In this document: positions 10,266 to 19,595 of the stretch, piece after piece
Numbering within the stretch: the first letter of the stretch is position 1
Layout: each line of letters opens with the position of its first letter
Source: Gammaproteobacteria bacterium
Lineage (GTDB): Bacteria; Pseudomonadota; Gammaproteobacteria; Legionellales; Legionellaceae
Direction of reading: 5' to 3'
NCBI GenBank assembly: GCA_030147855.1
Contig: JASBUO010000008.1
Span: 1-55,422 of the forward strand
DNA: 55,422 nt
Notes under the pieces: model-generated
Told to the model about the DNA's origin: nothing
The model's database searches: none
Seen by the model: only the letters and a program-made list of their open reading frames with translations
Program-made: the position numbers and the translations under genes

Positions 10266-12185
10266 ATGGCCGATAAACAGCAAACCATGGGATTTCAAAC
10301 AGAAGTCAAACAAATTTTAGATTTGGTAGTGCACTCACTGTATAGCAATAAAGAAATTTTCTTGCGGGAGCTCATTTCCAATGCTTCTGATGCTTTAGAT
10401 AAATTACGCTTTTTAGCGCTTTCAGCGGCTGATTTATATGAAGGTGATGCTGACTTACGTATAACGCTTGAATTTGATGAAAAGAAAAAAACTATTACCA
10501 TCACAGATAACGGTGTAGGTTTAAGCTTTGATGAGGCGGTTCAAAACTTAGGGACCATTGCAAAGTCAGGTACAAAAGATTTCTTAAGCCACTTAACAGG
10601 TGAGCAAGCAAAAGATTCACAACTAATTGGCCAGTTTGGCGTTGGGTTTTATTCGTCGTTTATTGTAGCGGATAAAGTAACGGTTAAAAGTCGTCGTGCG
10701 GGCTTAAAACCTGAAGAAGGTATTGTGTGGGAGTCGGCAGGTGAGGGTGAGTTTACTATTGCGCAGCACAAACAAAAGGCAAGAGGAACCTCGATTACAT
10801 TGCATCTTAAGTCAGAAGATGCAACTGACTTCTTAAGTGATTGGCGGTTGCGTAGTTTAGTGAACAAATATTCTGATCATATTGCATGGCCAATTGTAAT
10901 GAAAAAATTACCTGATGCAGCAGAAGCAACAGATGAAGGTGATAACAAAGAGAAAAAAGCAAAAAAAGAAGTGCTTGAGTTTGAAACAGTCAATAAGGCA
11001 ACAGCGCTTTGGACACAGTCAAAAGCAGACATTTCAGATGAAGACTATAAAGCGTTTTATAAGCATATCTCCCACGATTACCAAGAGCCTTTAACTTGGG
11101 CACATAATCAAGTTGAAGGGAAACAAGACTATACAACTTTATTGTACATTCCAGCGCATGCGCCGTTTGATTTGTGGCAAGCTGATTCAAAGCATGGCTT
11201 AAAGCTCTATGTAAAACGTATCTTTATTCTGGATGATGCTACACAATTTTTGCCACGCTACTTGCGTTTTGTGAAAGGAATTGTGGATGCCAGTGATTTG
11301 CCACTGAATGTTTCGCGTGAAATTTTACAAGATAATAAGCAAGTGGATAGCATCCGTGCGGCTTGTACCAAGCGCGTTTTATCGCTACTTAGCAAAATGA
11401 GTACTAATGAGCCTGAAACCTACCAAAAATTTTGGGATGAGTTTGGTGCTGTACTAAAAGAAGGACCGGTTGAAGACGCCAGCAATCGTGATCGCATTAC
11501 AGGCTTGTTACGTTTTGCAAGCACCCATACCGATTCTGAAAAGCAAACAGTATCACTTGCTGATTATGTGTCTCGTATGCAAGAAGGGCAAGATAAAATT
11601 TATTACGTAACGGCATCTAGCTATAACGCTGCAAAACATAGCCCACATCTTGAAATTTTCAAGAAAAAAGGGATTGAAGTATTGTTGCTAAGCGATAGAG
11701 TTGATGAATGGCTTGTAGGATATTTAAGCGACTTTGAAGAGAAAAAGTTGCAATCCATTACCAAGGGTAAGCTCGAGTTGGATGACGACATAAAAGACGC
11801 AGATGAAGCAAAGAAAGAAGACGAAGGATTTGCATCAATGCTAAAACAAATGCAAGATATATTAGATGCACGTGTTAAAGAAGTTCGCATTACACATCGT
11901 TTGACAGACTCGCCTGCATGTGTTGTGGCAGATGAAAATGACATGGGGCTTGAAATGCAGCGTATTTTACAATCTGCGGGGCAAGCTGCGCCTCAGAGCA
12001 ACCCAGTGTTCGAAGTTAACCCTGAGCATGCTCTCATTCAGCGCTTAAATGACATTCAAGATGAAGATCTTTTTAAGGAATGGACTGAAATTTTGTTTGA
12101 GCAAGCGCTGTTAGCTGAAGGAGGCACCTTAGATAACCCTGCTGCATTTGTGAAGCGCATTAATCGTCTTTTAACAGCAGCGTGA
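10266..12185 (+). CDS. htpG: molecular chaperone HtpG (Hsp90)
   Basis: A 639-residue cytoplasmic Hsp90. The GHKL ATPase domain (residues 1 to about 215) shows [31 protein letters not shown] and [14 protein letters not shown]. The middle domain includes [11 protein letters not shown] and [14 protein letters not shown] with the catalytic arginine. The C-terminal dimerisation domain follows. A rather long charged linker ([17 protein letters not shown], around 218-235) joins the first two domains. It is ATP-driven and folds or stabilises client proteins under stress. It has its own heat-shock promoter and a ribosome site (GGTAGGAG). A helicase gene follows after 34 bases. Confidence 0.97.
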   Translation: MADKQQTMGFQTEVKQILDLVVHSLYSNKEIFLRELISNASDALDKLRFLALSAADLYEGDADLRITLEFDEKKKTITITDNGVGLSFDEAVQNLGTIAKSGTKDFLSHLTGEQAKDSQLIGQFGVGFYSSFIVADKVTVKSRRAGLKPEEGIVWESAGEGEFTIAQHKQKARGTSITLHLKSEDATDFLSDWRLRSLVNKYSDHIAWPIVMKKLPDAAEATDEGDNKEKKAKKEVLEFETVNKATALWTQSKADISDEDYKAFYKHISHDYQEPLTWAHNQVEGKQDYTTLLYIPAHAPFDLWQADSKHGLKLYVKRIFILDDATQFLPRYLRFVKGIVDASDLPLNVSREILQDNKQVDSIRAACTKRVLSLLSKMSTNEPETYQKFWDEFGAVLKEGPVEDASNRDRITGLLRFASTHTDSEKQTVSLADYVSRMQEGQDKIYYVTASSYNAAKHSPHLEIFKKKGIEVLLLSDRVDEWLVGYLSDFEEKKLQSITKGKLELDDDIKDADEAKKEDEGFASMLKQMQDILDARVKEVRITHRLTDSPACVVADENDMGLEMQRILQSAGQAAPQSNPVFEVNPEHALIQRLNDIQDEDLFKEWTEILFEQALLAEGGTLDNPAAFVKRINRLLTAA

Positions 12186-12219
12186 GGTTGCTTTTGATGT
12201 TAGTTTTAGGCAGTTTAGT

Positions 12220-14427
12220 ATGTTAGACGCCGCGCTATCACGTATGGCGCGTGCGGTTTCTAATCCTGTATTGTTGCGTGGGCAAAACCATCATCAGTCG
12301 GGTGATGTGCTCACATTCAGGTTGAGTGATGGTTTGCTCCGTGCGCGTGTTAAAGGACATACACATCAAATCTATGATGTGTATATGGATTTGAAAATTT
12401 TTCCGGGTACCTCATCACGCTGTGGGTGTGAGCGCAAAATTAATTGTGAGCATGCTGTTGCTGCATTGCTTGCTCTGCATGCGCGTGAAACAGGCGAGGA
12501 TACGCAAACAAGCAACATCTCAAGTCCTGCTCCTTTAAGCCCGTTGTATGAAACAGTCATTAAAGAAGACGAAGTTAAGTGGTATTCTCAAAGCCGCTCA
12601 GAAGGGCACGATTTTTTTTCTTATCAACTCGGTATTTTAATTGATAAACAACCAGTGAGTATTGTGCCACTGGTGGCCGACCTGTTAGAACAGTTTGGTG
12701 CGAATGCGCTTGAAAGTCGTGAAGACACTGAGCGTTTTCGCTTGCCGATTGCAAGAGGGAAGGTGCTTGAAGTTACTTTTGGTCGTTTAAAACCACTTTT
12801 ACGTTTGCTGTGGCAATATGGCCTTAAGCGAAAGGATATTCCGGCAGATATTTTAAAACTCACCCGATACCAACTGCTTTTTATGCAAGAGGCAGAACAA
12901 GCAATTGCAGCAAGTAGCGCACGTTGGCAAGGAACAGCTGAGTTTAGAAAAATTCATAAGGCATTGTTGAAGCCCGAGGAAATGGCCGAGGTAGTGGTGC
13001 CGCCTAAGCACTTAAATGCATCGTTGCGAGCGTATCAGCTTGAAGGAGTGAGTTGGTTGCAACGGCTTCGAAGTGCACGTTTAAGTGGTATTTTGGCGGA
13101 TGATATGGGGCTTGGAAAAACCATCCAAGCGCTTGCACACTTACAATATGAAAAAGAAGCGGGGCGTTTGCGTCGTGCCAGTTTAATTTTGGCACCAACA
13201 AGCGTGTTAGGTAATTGGTATGAAGAAGCACAGCGCTTCACGCCAGACTTAAAAGTACTTGTATATCATGGGCTTACAAGGCATCAAACACGTCAATTTG
13301 ATGATTATGACCTCATTATATCAACCTATGGGGTGGTGCAGCGTGATAAAGCTATTTTTGTAAAATATCCGTTGTATTATTTAGTACTTGATGAAGCACA
13401 AATTATCAAAAATACCCAAACTAAAACACGCCAAATTATTCAACAGTTACAAGCGAAGCATCGTTTATGCTTAACGGGAACACCACTTGAGAATCATTTG
13501 GGTGAGCTGTGGTCGTTGTTTCATTTTTTAGCGCCTGGTTTTTTAGGGACACAAAAGCAATTTCGTCATTTATTCCAATATCCCATTGAAAGACAGCAAG
13601 ATGAAACGGTACGGGCTGCTTTGGTGAGGCGTTTGCAACCTTTCGTTTTGCGTCGCAGCAAAAATCAGGTTGCCTCAGAGCTGCCTCAAAAAACAGAAAT
13701 TACGCGTACTATCAATTTAGCCGGTTTTCAGCGAGATTTGTATGAAACTATTCGTATGACAACTGAGCGTTCTGTGCGTGAAGCCATTGCAAAACAAGGC
13801 TTAAGTAAAAGCCAGTGGGTATTTCTGGAGGCGCTTTTAAAGCTTCGGCAGGTGTGTTGTGATCCACGGCTCCTAGGCGCAGAAGATGAGCGTGCTGCGA
13901 ATGTTTCAGCAAAATTAGAAGTATGTCTTGAGTTGTTGGATAACTTAATGGAAGAAGGGCGCTCGGTGTTAGTGTTTTCTCAATTCACAAGTATGTTGAG
14001 TCTTATTGAAGAAGCGCTTCAAAAGCGTGGGTATCAATATTTACTATTAACAGGAAAAACACGTCAGCGTGAGCAAGTCATTCAGCGTTTTCAGGCAGGT
14101 GAGGCGCCTATTTTTTTAATCAGTTTGCGAGCGGGTGGGGTTGGCTTAAATTTAACCCGTGCTGATACTGTGATTCATTACGATCCATGGTGGAACCCGG
14201 CGGTTGAAGATCAAGCAACTGATAGGACACATCGTATTGGGCAAAACAAACCGGTGTTTGTGTATCGTTTAATTGGGGCCGGCACAGTAGAAGAAGTGAT
14301 GATGAAGATGCAAAAACAAAAGCGTCAGTTGTTTGATAGTATCCTCTCTGAGGAAACCTTAAGCGCTCCTGTTGAATGGACAGAAGAAGAAGTGGCACAA
14401 TTTTTTATGCCGCTTGGGACGCCTTAA
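12220..14427 (+). CDS. SNF2-family DEAD/DEAH helicase with SWIM zinc finger
   Basis: A 735-residue ATPase. An N-terminal SWIM-type zinc finger is seen as C68-x-C70-x5-C76-x-H78. The SNF2 core has Walker A LADDMGLGKT near 292-301, the DEAQ box (LVLDEAQIIK), LTGTPLENHLGELW and the C-terminal motif DRTHRIGQNKPVFVYRLI. Such proteins (RapA/HepA relatives) move along DNA and remodel protein-DNA or transcription complexes; the bacterial SWIM-SNF2 group is not well characterised. It follows htpG closely and could be cotranscribed. It overlaps the convergent coaE by 23 bases. Confidence 0.9.
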   Translation: MLDAALSRMARAVSNPVLLRGQNHHQSGDVLTFRLSDGLLRARVKGHTHQIYDVYMDLKIFPGTSSRCGCERKINCEHAVAALLALHARETGEDTQTSNISSPAPLSPLYETVIKEDEVKWYSQSRSEGHDFFSYQLGILIDKQPVSIVPLVADLLEQFGANALESREDTERFRLPIARGKVLEVTFGRLKPLLRLLWQYGLKRKDIPADILKLTRYQLLFMQEAEQAIAASSARWQGTAEFRKIHKALLKPEEMAEVVVPPKHLNASLRAYQLEGVSWLQRLRSARLSGILADDMGLGKTIQALAHLQYEKEAGRLRRASLILAPTSVLGNWYEEAQRFTPDLKVLVYHGLTRHQTRQFDDYDLIISTYGVVQRDKAIFVKYPLYYLVLDEAQIIKNTQTKTRQIIQQLQAKHRLCLTGTPLENHLGELWSLFHFLAPGFLGTQKQFRHLFQYPIERQQDETVRAALVRRLQPFVLRRSKNQVASELPQKTEITRTINLAGFQRDLYETIRMTTERSVREAIAKQGLSKSQWVFLEALLKLRQVCCDPRLLGAEDERAANVSAKLEVCLELLDNLMEEGRSVLVFSQFTSMLSLIEEALQKRGYQYLLLTGKTRQREQVIQRFQAGEAPIFLISLRAGGVGLNLTRADTVIHYDPWWNPAVEDQATDRTHRIGQNKPVFVYRLIGAGTVEEVMMKMQKQKRQLFDSILSEETLSAPVEWTEEEVAQFFMPLGTP

Positions 14428-15004
14428 GGTAGCGCTCGTGTAAGGTGTTTAGAGTTTTTTTAAAGTGTTCAATGTTGCCATCATTTTGAATGATATCATC
14501 AGCCAATGCGCGTCGAATGGTTTTATCGGGCTGTATGTGAATCATGTGTAGTGCTGCTTTTTTTGAGCAGTTATCACGAAGCATGAGGCGTTCAGCTTGT
14601 AATGCCTCGTCAATTTCGATAAGCAGCACATGGTTTAGGTATGGGAAATCTTCGCGTCGAGTTAGTAGCGGAATTTCAATGAGTACGTAGGGGCTTGTGG
14701 TTTTTTTGAGAGCCTCCTCAATGCCAACACGAATTTGAGGGTGAAGGTAGGCTTCAAGCCAGCGACGTTCATCGGGGTGCTGTACGATGGTTTGGCGTAA
14801 AGAGTGTCTGTCGAGTGCGCCAGATGAGGTCAAAATGGTTTGCCCAAAGTGTGCAGCAATGGCTGCGAGTGCTGGTGTGTCAGGCGCAGTTAACTCACGC
14901 GCAATGATATCGGCACTGATAGTATCAATGCCTTTGGTTTTAAAAAAATCGGTAGCAGTTGATTTCCCACTGGCAATGGTGCCGGTTAAGATAACGGTGT
15001 AGGG
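14405..15004 (-). CDS. coaE: dephospho-CoA kinase
   Basis: A 199-residue P-loop kinase that phosphorylates dephospho-CoA in the last step of coenzyme A synthesis. It shows the P-loop LTGTIASGKST (usual GGIGSGKS), then DIIARELTAPDTPALAAIAAHFG, LDRHSLRQTIVQHPDERRWLEAYLHP and VLIEIPLLTRRE, all CoaE motifs. I took the ATG at 15004 because GAGGAAA lies just before it; an ATG at 15052 would add a basic 16-residue leader. The 3' end overlaps the helicase gene. panD, another gene for CoA synthesis, is far away at 48495. Confidence 0.92.
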   Translation of the reverse strand, partial: PYTVILTGTIASGKSTATDFFKTKGIDTISADIIARELTAPDTPALAAIAAHFGQTILTSSGALDRHSLRQTIVQHPDERRWLEAYLHPQIRVGIEEALKKTTSPYVLIEIPLLTRREDFPYLNHVLLIEIDEALQAERLMLRDNCSKKAALHMIHIQPDKTIRRALADDIIQNDGNIEHFKKTLNTLHERYLKASQAA

Positions 15005-15116
15005 CATTTTTTCCTCATTATAGGCACCTATTATTTTTACTCGCTTTGCCATTCTCGCGCAGGCGTAAATTCATACAACATAATAATAACCCCAATTCTG
15101 GATAATTGTATACATA

Positions 15117-15184
15117 GATAATTCGTAACTCTCCACGTCATCCTTCGCTACGCTCAGGATGGCGTGGGGGAGTTACGATAATTC
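15117..15184. mobile_element. 52-bp palindromic mini-element flanked by an 8-bp direct repeat
   Basis: Bases 15125-15176 begin GTAACTCTCC and end GGGGGAGTTAC. The arms pair over about 21 bases with one bulge and G-T pairs, around the loop TCGCTACGCTC. The unit is bordered exactly by GATAATTC at 15117-15124 and GATAATTC at 15177-15184. This is the pattern of an insertion with target duplication. It sits at the 3' end of an IS982-type transposase remnant, so it arrived after that element. It resembles REP/MITE-type repeats with no coding capacity. Confidence 0.6.
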
Positions 15185-15420
15185 TTTATTTCATCTACGT
15201 TAATAGCTGGCTTGTTTGGGCGCAAAACAGATGCAACTAAGGCACCTACAATGTTCACTCAAAAATGAGTTGGGCTGCGATGACGCGAGTGATTAATATG
15301 ATACACATTCTTTAGCTGCTCAATGATCGATTCTATGATACCGTGCTGTTAAAGAGATTGACTCTGTACATGAAAGGTTTTTTGTCATGTACAAAGAGAG
15401 TGTGAACGCAACGATGGGAC
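15185..15420 (-). pseudogene. IS982-family transposase, C-terminal remnant
   Basis: Read on the minus strand from about 15345, the frame gives HGIIESIIEQLKNVYHINH, then SRHRSPTHF, a TGA stop at 15259-15261, and VNIVGALVASVLRPNKPAI. This is the end of IS982-family transposases (IE-IDQLK, HTRHRSP-NF, LxGxL-AY-FQPNKP). Further upstream, RVNLFNS lies in a shifted frame. So there is at least one frameshift and one stop. A possible left end of the element is ACCCCAATTCTGGATAA at 15089-15105. The rest of the element, including its right end, is missing. It lies immediately before ccmC. Confidence 0.65.
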
Positions 15421-15469
15421 ATTCTCTGTAAATATGTTAGAATTCTGGCCTATTTTTGAGGTAATTTAT

Positions 15470-16210
15470 ATGTGGCGAGTGTTATCGTTTTTAGCCTCAC
15501 CAAAGCTCTTTTATGAGCGAATGGGGAAAATCACACCTTATTTAGGTGGTTTGGCACTGCTTTTTTTAACACTTGGCAGTGTATGGGGGCTTTGTTTTGC
15601 GCCTGCTGATTATCAGCAGGGGGATGCGTTTCGCATGTTGTATGTACATGTACCTGCAGCGATGCTCTCAATGTCTTTATATGCCATGATGGGCGGCTTT
15701 AGTTTGAGCCTTTTAGTGTGGAAGGTAAAGGTTTCGGGTGTGTTGTTGCGTGCAACTGCACCGATTGGTGCGAGCATGGCACTTCTTGCACTTATTACAG
15801 GAAGTTTATGGGGAAAACCCATGTGGGGCGCTTGGTGGATATGGGATGCGCGGCTCACATCAGAGCTTGTATTACTACTCTTGTATGTAGCTATTTTAGT
15901 GTTGCAAAGTGCCTATTCAAGTGCATCAGGTGATAAACTCATTGCAATTTTAAGCTTGGTTGGGCTGGTTGATTTACCTATCATTCACTACTCAGTGTAT
16001 TGGTGGAATACCTTGCATCAAGGTTCAAGTCTCATGGTCTTTTCAAAACCCGCCATTCATAGCAGTATGCTTTATCCCTTGCTGCTCATGATAGCCGGAT
16101 TTTTACTGTATGCCTTGTGGCTTATCACCCTTAAAGCACGGAATTTATTGTTAACGCGTGAGCGCCGCTCAAAGTGGGTTCAAGCACTTATTCATGAGAA
16201 CGTTTTATGA
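15470..16210 (+). CDS. ccmC: heme exporter/cytochrome c maturation protein CcmC
   Basis: A 246-residue inner-membrane protein with six helices. The tryptophan-rich heme-handling motif WGAWWIWDARLT is at residues 119-130, and a conserved histidine sits in MLYVHVPAAM near 60. CcmC presents heme to CcmE in the periplasm. GAGG before the ATG at 15470 supports this start over the ATG at 15434. It is the first gene of a tightly overlapping ccm operon; ccmA and ccmB, normally upstream, are absent here and an IS remnant lies in their place. Confidence 0.95.
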   Translation: MWRVLSFLASPKLFYERMGKITPYLGGLALLFLTLGSVWGLCFAPADYQQGDAFRMLYVHVPAAMLSMSLYAMMGGFSLSLLVWKVKVSGVLLRATAPIGASMALLALITGSLWGKPMWGAWWIWDARLTSELVLLLLYVAILVLQSAYSSASGDKLIAILSLVGLVDLPIIHYSVYWWNTLHQGSSLMVFSKPAIHSSMLYPLLLMIAGFLLYALWLITLKARNLLLTRERRSKWVQALIHENVL

Positions 16211-16368
16211 CAACTTTTACAAGCTGGTTTTATATGGGGGGGTATGCTCCGTACGTTTGGTCTGCCTATGGTGCCGTTTTCATGATGTTTATTGGTCAGC
16301 TGATTTATGTAAGGCGACAAAAAAAGCAGGTGCTGCGTGCTTTAAAACGTTGGAGTCAGAGCCTTTGA
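16207..16368 (+). CDS. ccmD: heme exporter protein CcmD (small)
   Basis: A 53-residue protein, MTTFTSWFYMGGYAPYVWSAY and on, with one membrane helix (YGAVFMMFIGQLIYV) and a basic tail RRQKKQVLRALKRW. The FYMGGYAxYVW opening is the CcmD signature. CcmD helps release heme-loaded CcmE from the CcmABC complex. It overlaps the ccmC stop (ATGA) and its own stop shares a base with the ccmE start (TGATG). Confidence 0.93.
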   Translation: MTTFTSWFYMGGYAPYVWSAYGAVFMMFIGQLIYVRRQKKQVLRALKRWSQSL

Positions 16369-16814
16369 TGCACCCTCATCGTCGAAATAAATTGTTCAAA
16401 ATATTATTGCCAATCTGTCTTTTGGGGATTGTCGTTGCATTGGTTATGTATGCGCTTAGACAAAATATCAGTTTGTTTTATACGCCAACCGAAGTAAAAG
16501 GGGGGATGGCTGCAACTGTAAAAAATATTCGCATGGGTGGGCGTGTGGTAGATGGCAGTGTACTTCGCCAAAAAGACTTAAACGTACAGTTTGAACTGAC
16601 TGATATGAACCAGAATATTGTTGTTCAGTACCGTGGTTTGTTACCCGATTTATTTCGTGATGGCCAAGGCCTTGTAGTTGAAGGCAATGTAGGTGACGAT
16701 GGTGTTTTTAAAGCATCCCGTGTGCTTGCAAAACACGATGAAAACTATATGCCGCCAGAAGCGCGTGAAGCACTTTTAAAGGGTGAAAAGGCACGGGAGA
16801 AAGGTGCGACATGA
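16368..16814 (+). CDS. ccmE: periplasmic heme chaperone CcmE
   Basis: A 148-residue protein with an N-terminal anchor (LFKILLPICLLGIVVALVMYAL) and a periplasmic OB-fold. The motif H123-D-E-N-Y127 in VLAKHDENYMPPE carries the histidine that binds heme covalently. It takes heme from CcmC and gives it to CcmF. The start at 16368 overlaps the ccmD stop by one base, which rules out longer forms that run through ccmD. The end overlaps ccmF by ATGA. Confidence 0.95.
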   Translation: MHPHRRNKLFKILLPICLLGIVVALVMYALRQNISLFYTPTEVKGGMAATVKNIRMGGRVVDGSVLRQKDLNVQFELTDMNQNIVVQYRGLLPDLFRDGQGLVVEGNVGDDGVFKASRVLAKHDENYMPPEAREALLKGEKAREKGAT

Positions 16815-18694
16815 TACCGGAAATAGGTCTTTTCTTTTTAGTGCTAGCACTTTTTTTTGCGCTATTTTTGGTGTGCTCTCCAAAACGTGTCACGTATTAT
16901 GTCATTGCTCAAAGTTTCTGTATTGCGCTTGCATATTTCTTGTTAACCCTTTGCTTTTTAAAAGATGATTTTACAGTACGGTATGTGCTGCTCAATAGTA
17001 GTACCTCACTACCTTGGTTTTATAAGTTATGTGCAGTTTGGGGCGGGCATGAAGGCTCCATGCTTTTATGGGTGCTTATTTTAAGTGGTTGGATGGTTGC
17101 TATTGTCTTATTTAGTCGGCAGCTAGAGCGCGTTTTTTATGAAAAAGTGTTGATAGTTTTAGGTGCGTTAAGTATTGGTTTTTTACTCTTTTTGTTGTGC
17201 ACCTCTAATCCGTTCTTAAGGCAGTTTGATGTACTGAATACAACCGGGCGCGATTTAAATCCACTCTTGCAAGACCCAGGCTTTTTATTTCATCCCCCTA
17301 TGCTTTATATGGGATATGTCGGTTTTTCGGTTGCATTTGCACTTGCGATAGCAGCACTTTGGTTGAAGCGTGTTGAGCCACGTTGGGCCACTTGGGCGCG
17401 ACCCTGGACGCTCGGTGCATGGAGCTTTTTAACTATTGGAATTACGCTGGGTAGTTGGTGGGCATACCGCGAACTTGGTTGGGGAGGCTGGTGGTTTTGG
17501 GACCCTGTTGAAAATGCTTCTTTTATGCCATGGCTTTTAGGTACGGCTTTATTGCATTCTTTGCTCGCCAATGAAAAGCGCCATGTTTTAAAAGCATGGA
17601 CAGTGCTACTGGCGATAGGATCCTTTTCACTCAGCTTAATTGGAACCTTTTTGGTGCGCTCAGGCGTTTTAACTTCGGTACATGCCTTTGCGGTTGACCC
17701 AACGCGCGGCTTATATATCCTCCTCTTTTTGCTGGTGGTTGTGGGTGGCTCCCTCATACTATTTGCAGCGCGCGTTGATGCCTTAAAAGATGACACAAAG
17801 CCTTTTTTACTATCGCGTGAGGGGGGGCTTTTACTCAATAATGTTTTTTTAAGTGTTGCGATGCTAACGGTGCTACTTGGAACGGTATATCCCTTACTGG
17901 TTGATGCGCTGGGGCTTGGGAAACTATCGGTAGGCGCGCCTTATTTTAATGCTGTGTTTGTGCCATTGATGTTACCTGTACTTGCCTTAATGGGGCTTGG
18001 GGTCAATGCACGATTTAAACAAGACACCTGGCCGCGGCTTACTAAAAGGCTTCAATATGCCCTGTTACTCAGCCTTCTGTCGCCTGTACTTATTTTACTA
18101 TGGATTAAAAAACCCGTTGAGCCATTAGTATTTTTGGGCATTGTACTTGGTTTCTGGGTGATTTATGCAACACTTAAAAGCCTAAAAGAGCGGCTTAACT
18201 ATCAGCGTATCACGCAAATTGGCACGCGCTTTTGGGGCATGTTTTTTGCGCATATAGGTATTGCAGTAACGGTTTTGGGCATTAGTTTTTCGGTAGGGCT
18301 TGGCGTTGAAGAAGATATTCAATTAATGCCCCATGAAGTCATGCATTGGTCTGGATTTGACGTGAGCCTTTCTGACGTTTCAGCGTTGAAAGGCCCGAAC
18401 TATACAGGTACATGTGCATGCTTTAAGCTTGCAAAACCACAAAAACAACTAATAATTTGTCCGGAAAAACGGTTGTATGATGTGAGTCGTATGGTTATGA
18501 GCGATGCGGGCATTCATGCAGGTATTTTTAGCGATATTTATATTGCGCTGGGTGAGCCCTTGGAAGGCGGTGCCTGGTCGTTAAGGTTAATGTTAAAGCC
18601 TGGAGTACGCTTTATTTGGGCTGGTGGATTTTTGATTTTACTCGGGGGCCTTCTAGCATTATTACCACAGTCTTTATCGAGGAGGAAATCATGA
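16811..18694 (+). CDS. ccmF: heme lyase subunit CcmF
   Basis: A 627-residue protein with many membrane helices. It carries WGGHEGS at 77-83 and the heme-handling motif WGGWWFWDPVEN at 224-235, plus conserved histidines in FLFHPPMLYMGY and VLTSVHAFAVDP. CcmF joins heme to the CXXCH sites of apocytochromes c with CcmH/I. The start is fixed by the ATGA overlap with ccmE. The stop overlaps ccmG by ATGA. The size is close to the usual 640-660 residues. Confidence 0.96.
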   Translation: MIPEIGLFFLVLALFFALFLVCSPKRVTYYVIAQSFCIALAYFLLTLCFLKDDFTVRYVLLNSSTSLPWFYKLCAVWGGHEGSMLLWVLILSGWMVAIVLFSRQLERVFYEKVLIVLGALSIGFLLFLLCTSNPFLRQFDVLNTTGRDLNPLLQDPGFLFHPPMLYMGYVGFSVAFALAIAALWLKRVEPRWATWARPWTLGAWSFLTIGITLGSWWAYRELGWGGWWFWDPVENASFMPWLLGTALLHSLLANEKRHVLKAWTVLLAIGSFSLSLIGTFLVRSGVLTSVHAFAVDPTRGLYILLFLLVVVGGSLILFAARVDALKDDTKPFLLSREGGLLLNNVFLSVAMLTVLLGTVYPLLVDALGLGKLSVGAPYFNAVFVPLMLPVLALMGLGVNARFKQDTWPRLTKRLQYALLLSLLSPVLILLWIKKPVEPLVFLGIVLGFWVIYATLKSLKERLNYQRITQIGTRFWGMFFAHIGIAVTVLGISFSVGLGVEEDIQLMPHEVMHWSGFDVSLSDVSALKGPNYTGTCACFKLAKPQKQLIICPEKRLYDVSRMVMSDAGIHAGIFSDIYIALGEPLEGGAWSLRLMLKPGVRFIWAGGFLILLGGLLALLPQSLSRRKS

Positions 18695-19221
18695 AACGCT
18701 ATATCACATGGGGGGGGCTGCCTGTCCTCTTGTTTGGGGTTTTAGTCGCTTTTTTTTGGCGCGGCCTTTCGCTAAACCCGCAAGAACTCCCATCGGCCAT
18801 GCTGCATCAAAAGTTACCTGCTTTTGAAATGCCTATTTTAGGTGACAAAACACGTATGTTTTCAGCTGAAAGCATGCAAGGTCACCCTGCTATTTTGCAT
18901 GTGTTTGCAAGCTGGTGTGATGTTTGTATGAAAGAGCAACCTTTTTTATTACAACTTGCCGATGAAGGTATACCACTGTATGGACTTAACTACAAAGATG
19001 ATCCATTTGATGCGATGCACTGGTTACAAAATTTTGGTAATCCCTATCGGCTTATTGGTACCGATAGGGCTGGAAAAACGGGTATTAATCTCGGCGTATA
19101 TGGTACACCTGAGACATTTTTAGTGGACTCTAGTGGGTTTATTCGTTACCGCCATGTAGGCACACTTGATGAAGCTACTTGGAAACAAATTTTAAAACCT
19201 AAATGGGAGGCCTTAGCATGA
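18691..19221 (+). CDS. ccmG: thiol-disulfide oxidoreductase CcmG/DsbE
   Basis: A 176-residue membrane-anchored thioredoxin-fold protein. One N-terminal helix (LPVLLFGVLVAFFW) is followed by the active site W75-C-D-V-C79 in VFASWCDVCMKEQ and the cis-proline region GVYGTPETFLVD. It keeps the apocytochrome cysteines reduced for heme attachment. WCDVC differs slightly from the usual WCPxC or WCVxC. The start at 18691 is supported by GGAGG five bases upstream and overlaps the ccmF stop. Confidence 0.95.
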   Translation: MKRYITWGGLPVLLFGVLVAFFWRGLSLNPQELPSAMLHQKLPAFEMPILGDKTRMFSAESMQGHPAILHVFASWCDVCMKEQPFLLQLADEGIPLYGLNYKDDPFDAMHWLQNFGNPYRLIGTDRAGKTGINLGVYGTPETFLVDSSGFIRYRHVGTLDEATWKQILKPKWEALA

Positions 19222-19595
19222 AATATTTACTCATGCTACTTGCACTCAGTTTGCCTTTTTCAGGCCGTGCTACAGTGGTTTATCCTTTTGATAACCCAAA
19301 GCAGTCCGCACAGTTTCAAGGTTTATTGCGAGAATTGCGTTGCCTTGTATGTCAAAATCAAGACTTAGCTGATTCAAACGCACCACTCGCAAAAGACTTG
19401 CGAGATGAAGTATATCGACTGGTTCAAAATGGTCAAAGTGATGATGAGGTCGTGCGCTATTTAACGGCGCGTTATGGCGACTTCATTTTATTCAAGCCCC
19501 CCATGAAGTCAGTCACTGCTTTGCTATGGGTTGCGCCTGTTTTATTTCTAAGTATTGGATTCATACTCCTTTGGAGGAGAACAGAGCATGCGTGA
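19218..19595 (+). CDS. ccmH: cytochrome c maturation protein CcmH (short form)
   Basis: A 125-residue protein with a signal peptide (KYLLMLLALSLPFSGRA), the redox motif LRCLVCQNQ with C42 and C45, and a C-terminal anchor SVTALLWVAPVLFLSIGFILLWRR. It is the CcmH/CycL thiol reductase of the heme lyase. It corresponds to the N-terminal half of the long E. coli CcmH; the TPR half is the separate next gene. The start overlaps the ccmG stop by ATGA. Confidence 0.94.
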   Translation: MKYLLMLLALSLPFSGRATVVYPFDNPKQSAQFQGLLRELRCLVCQNQDLADSNAPLAKDLRDEVYRLVQNGQSDDEVVRYLTARYGDFILFKPPMKSVTALLWVAPVLFLSIGFILLWRRTEHA

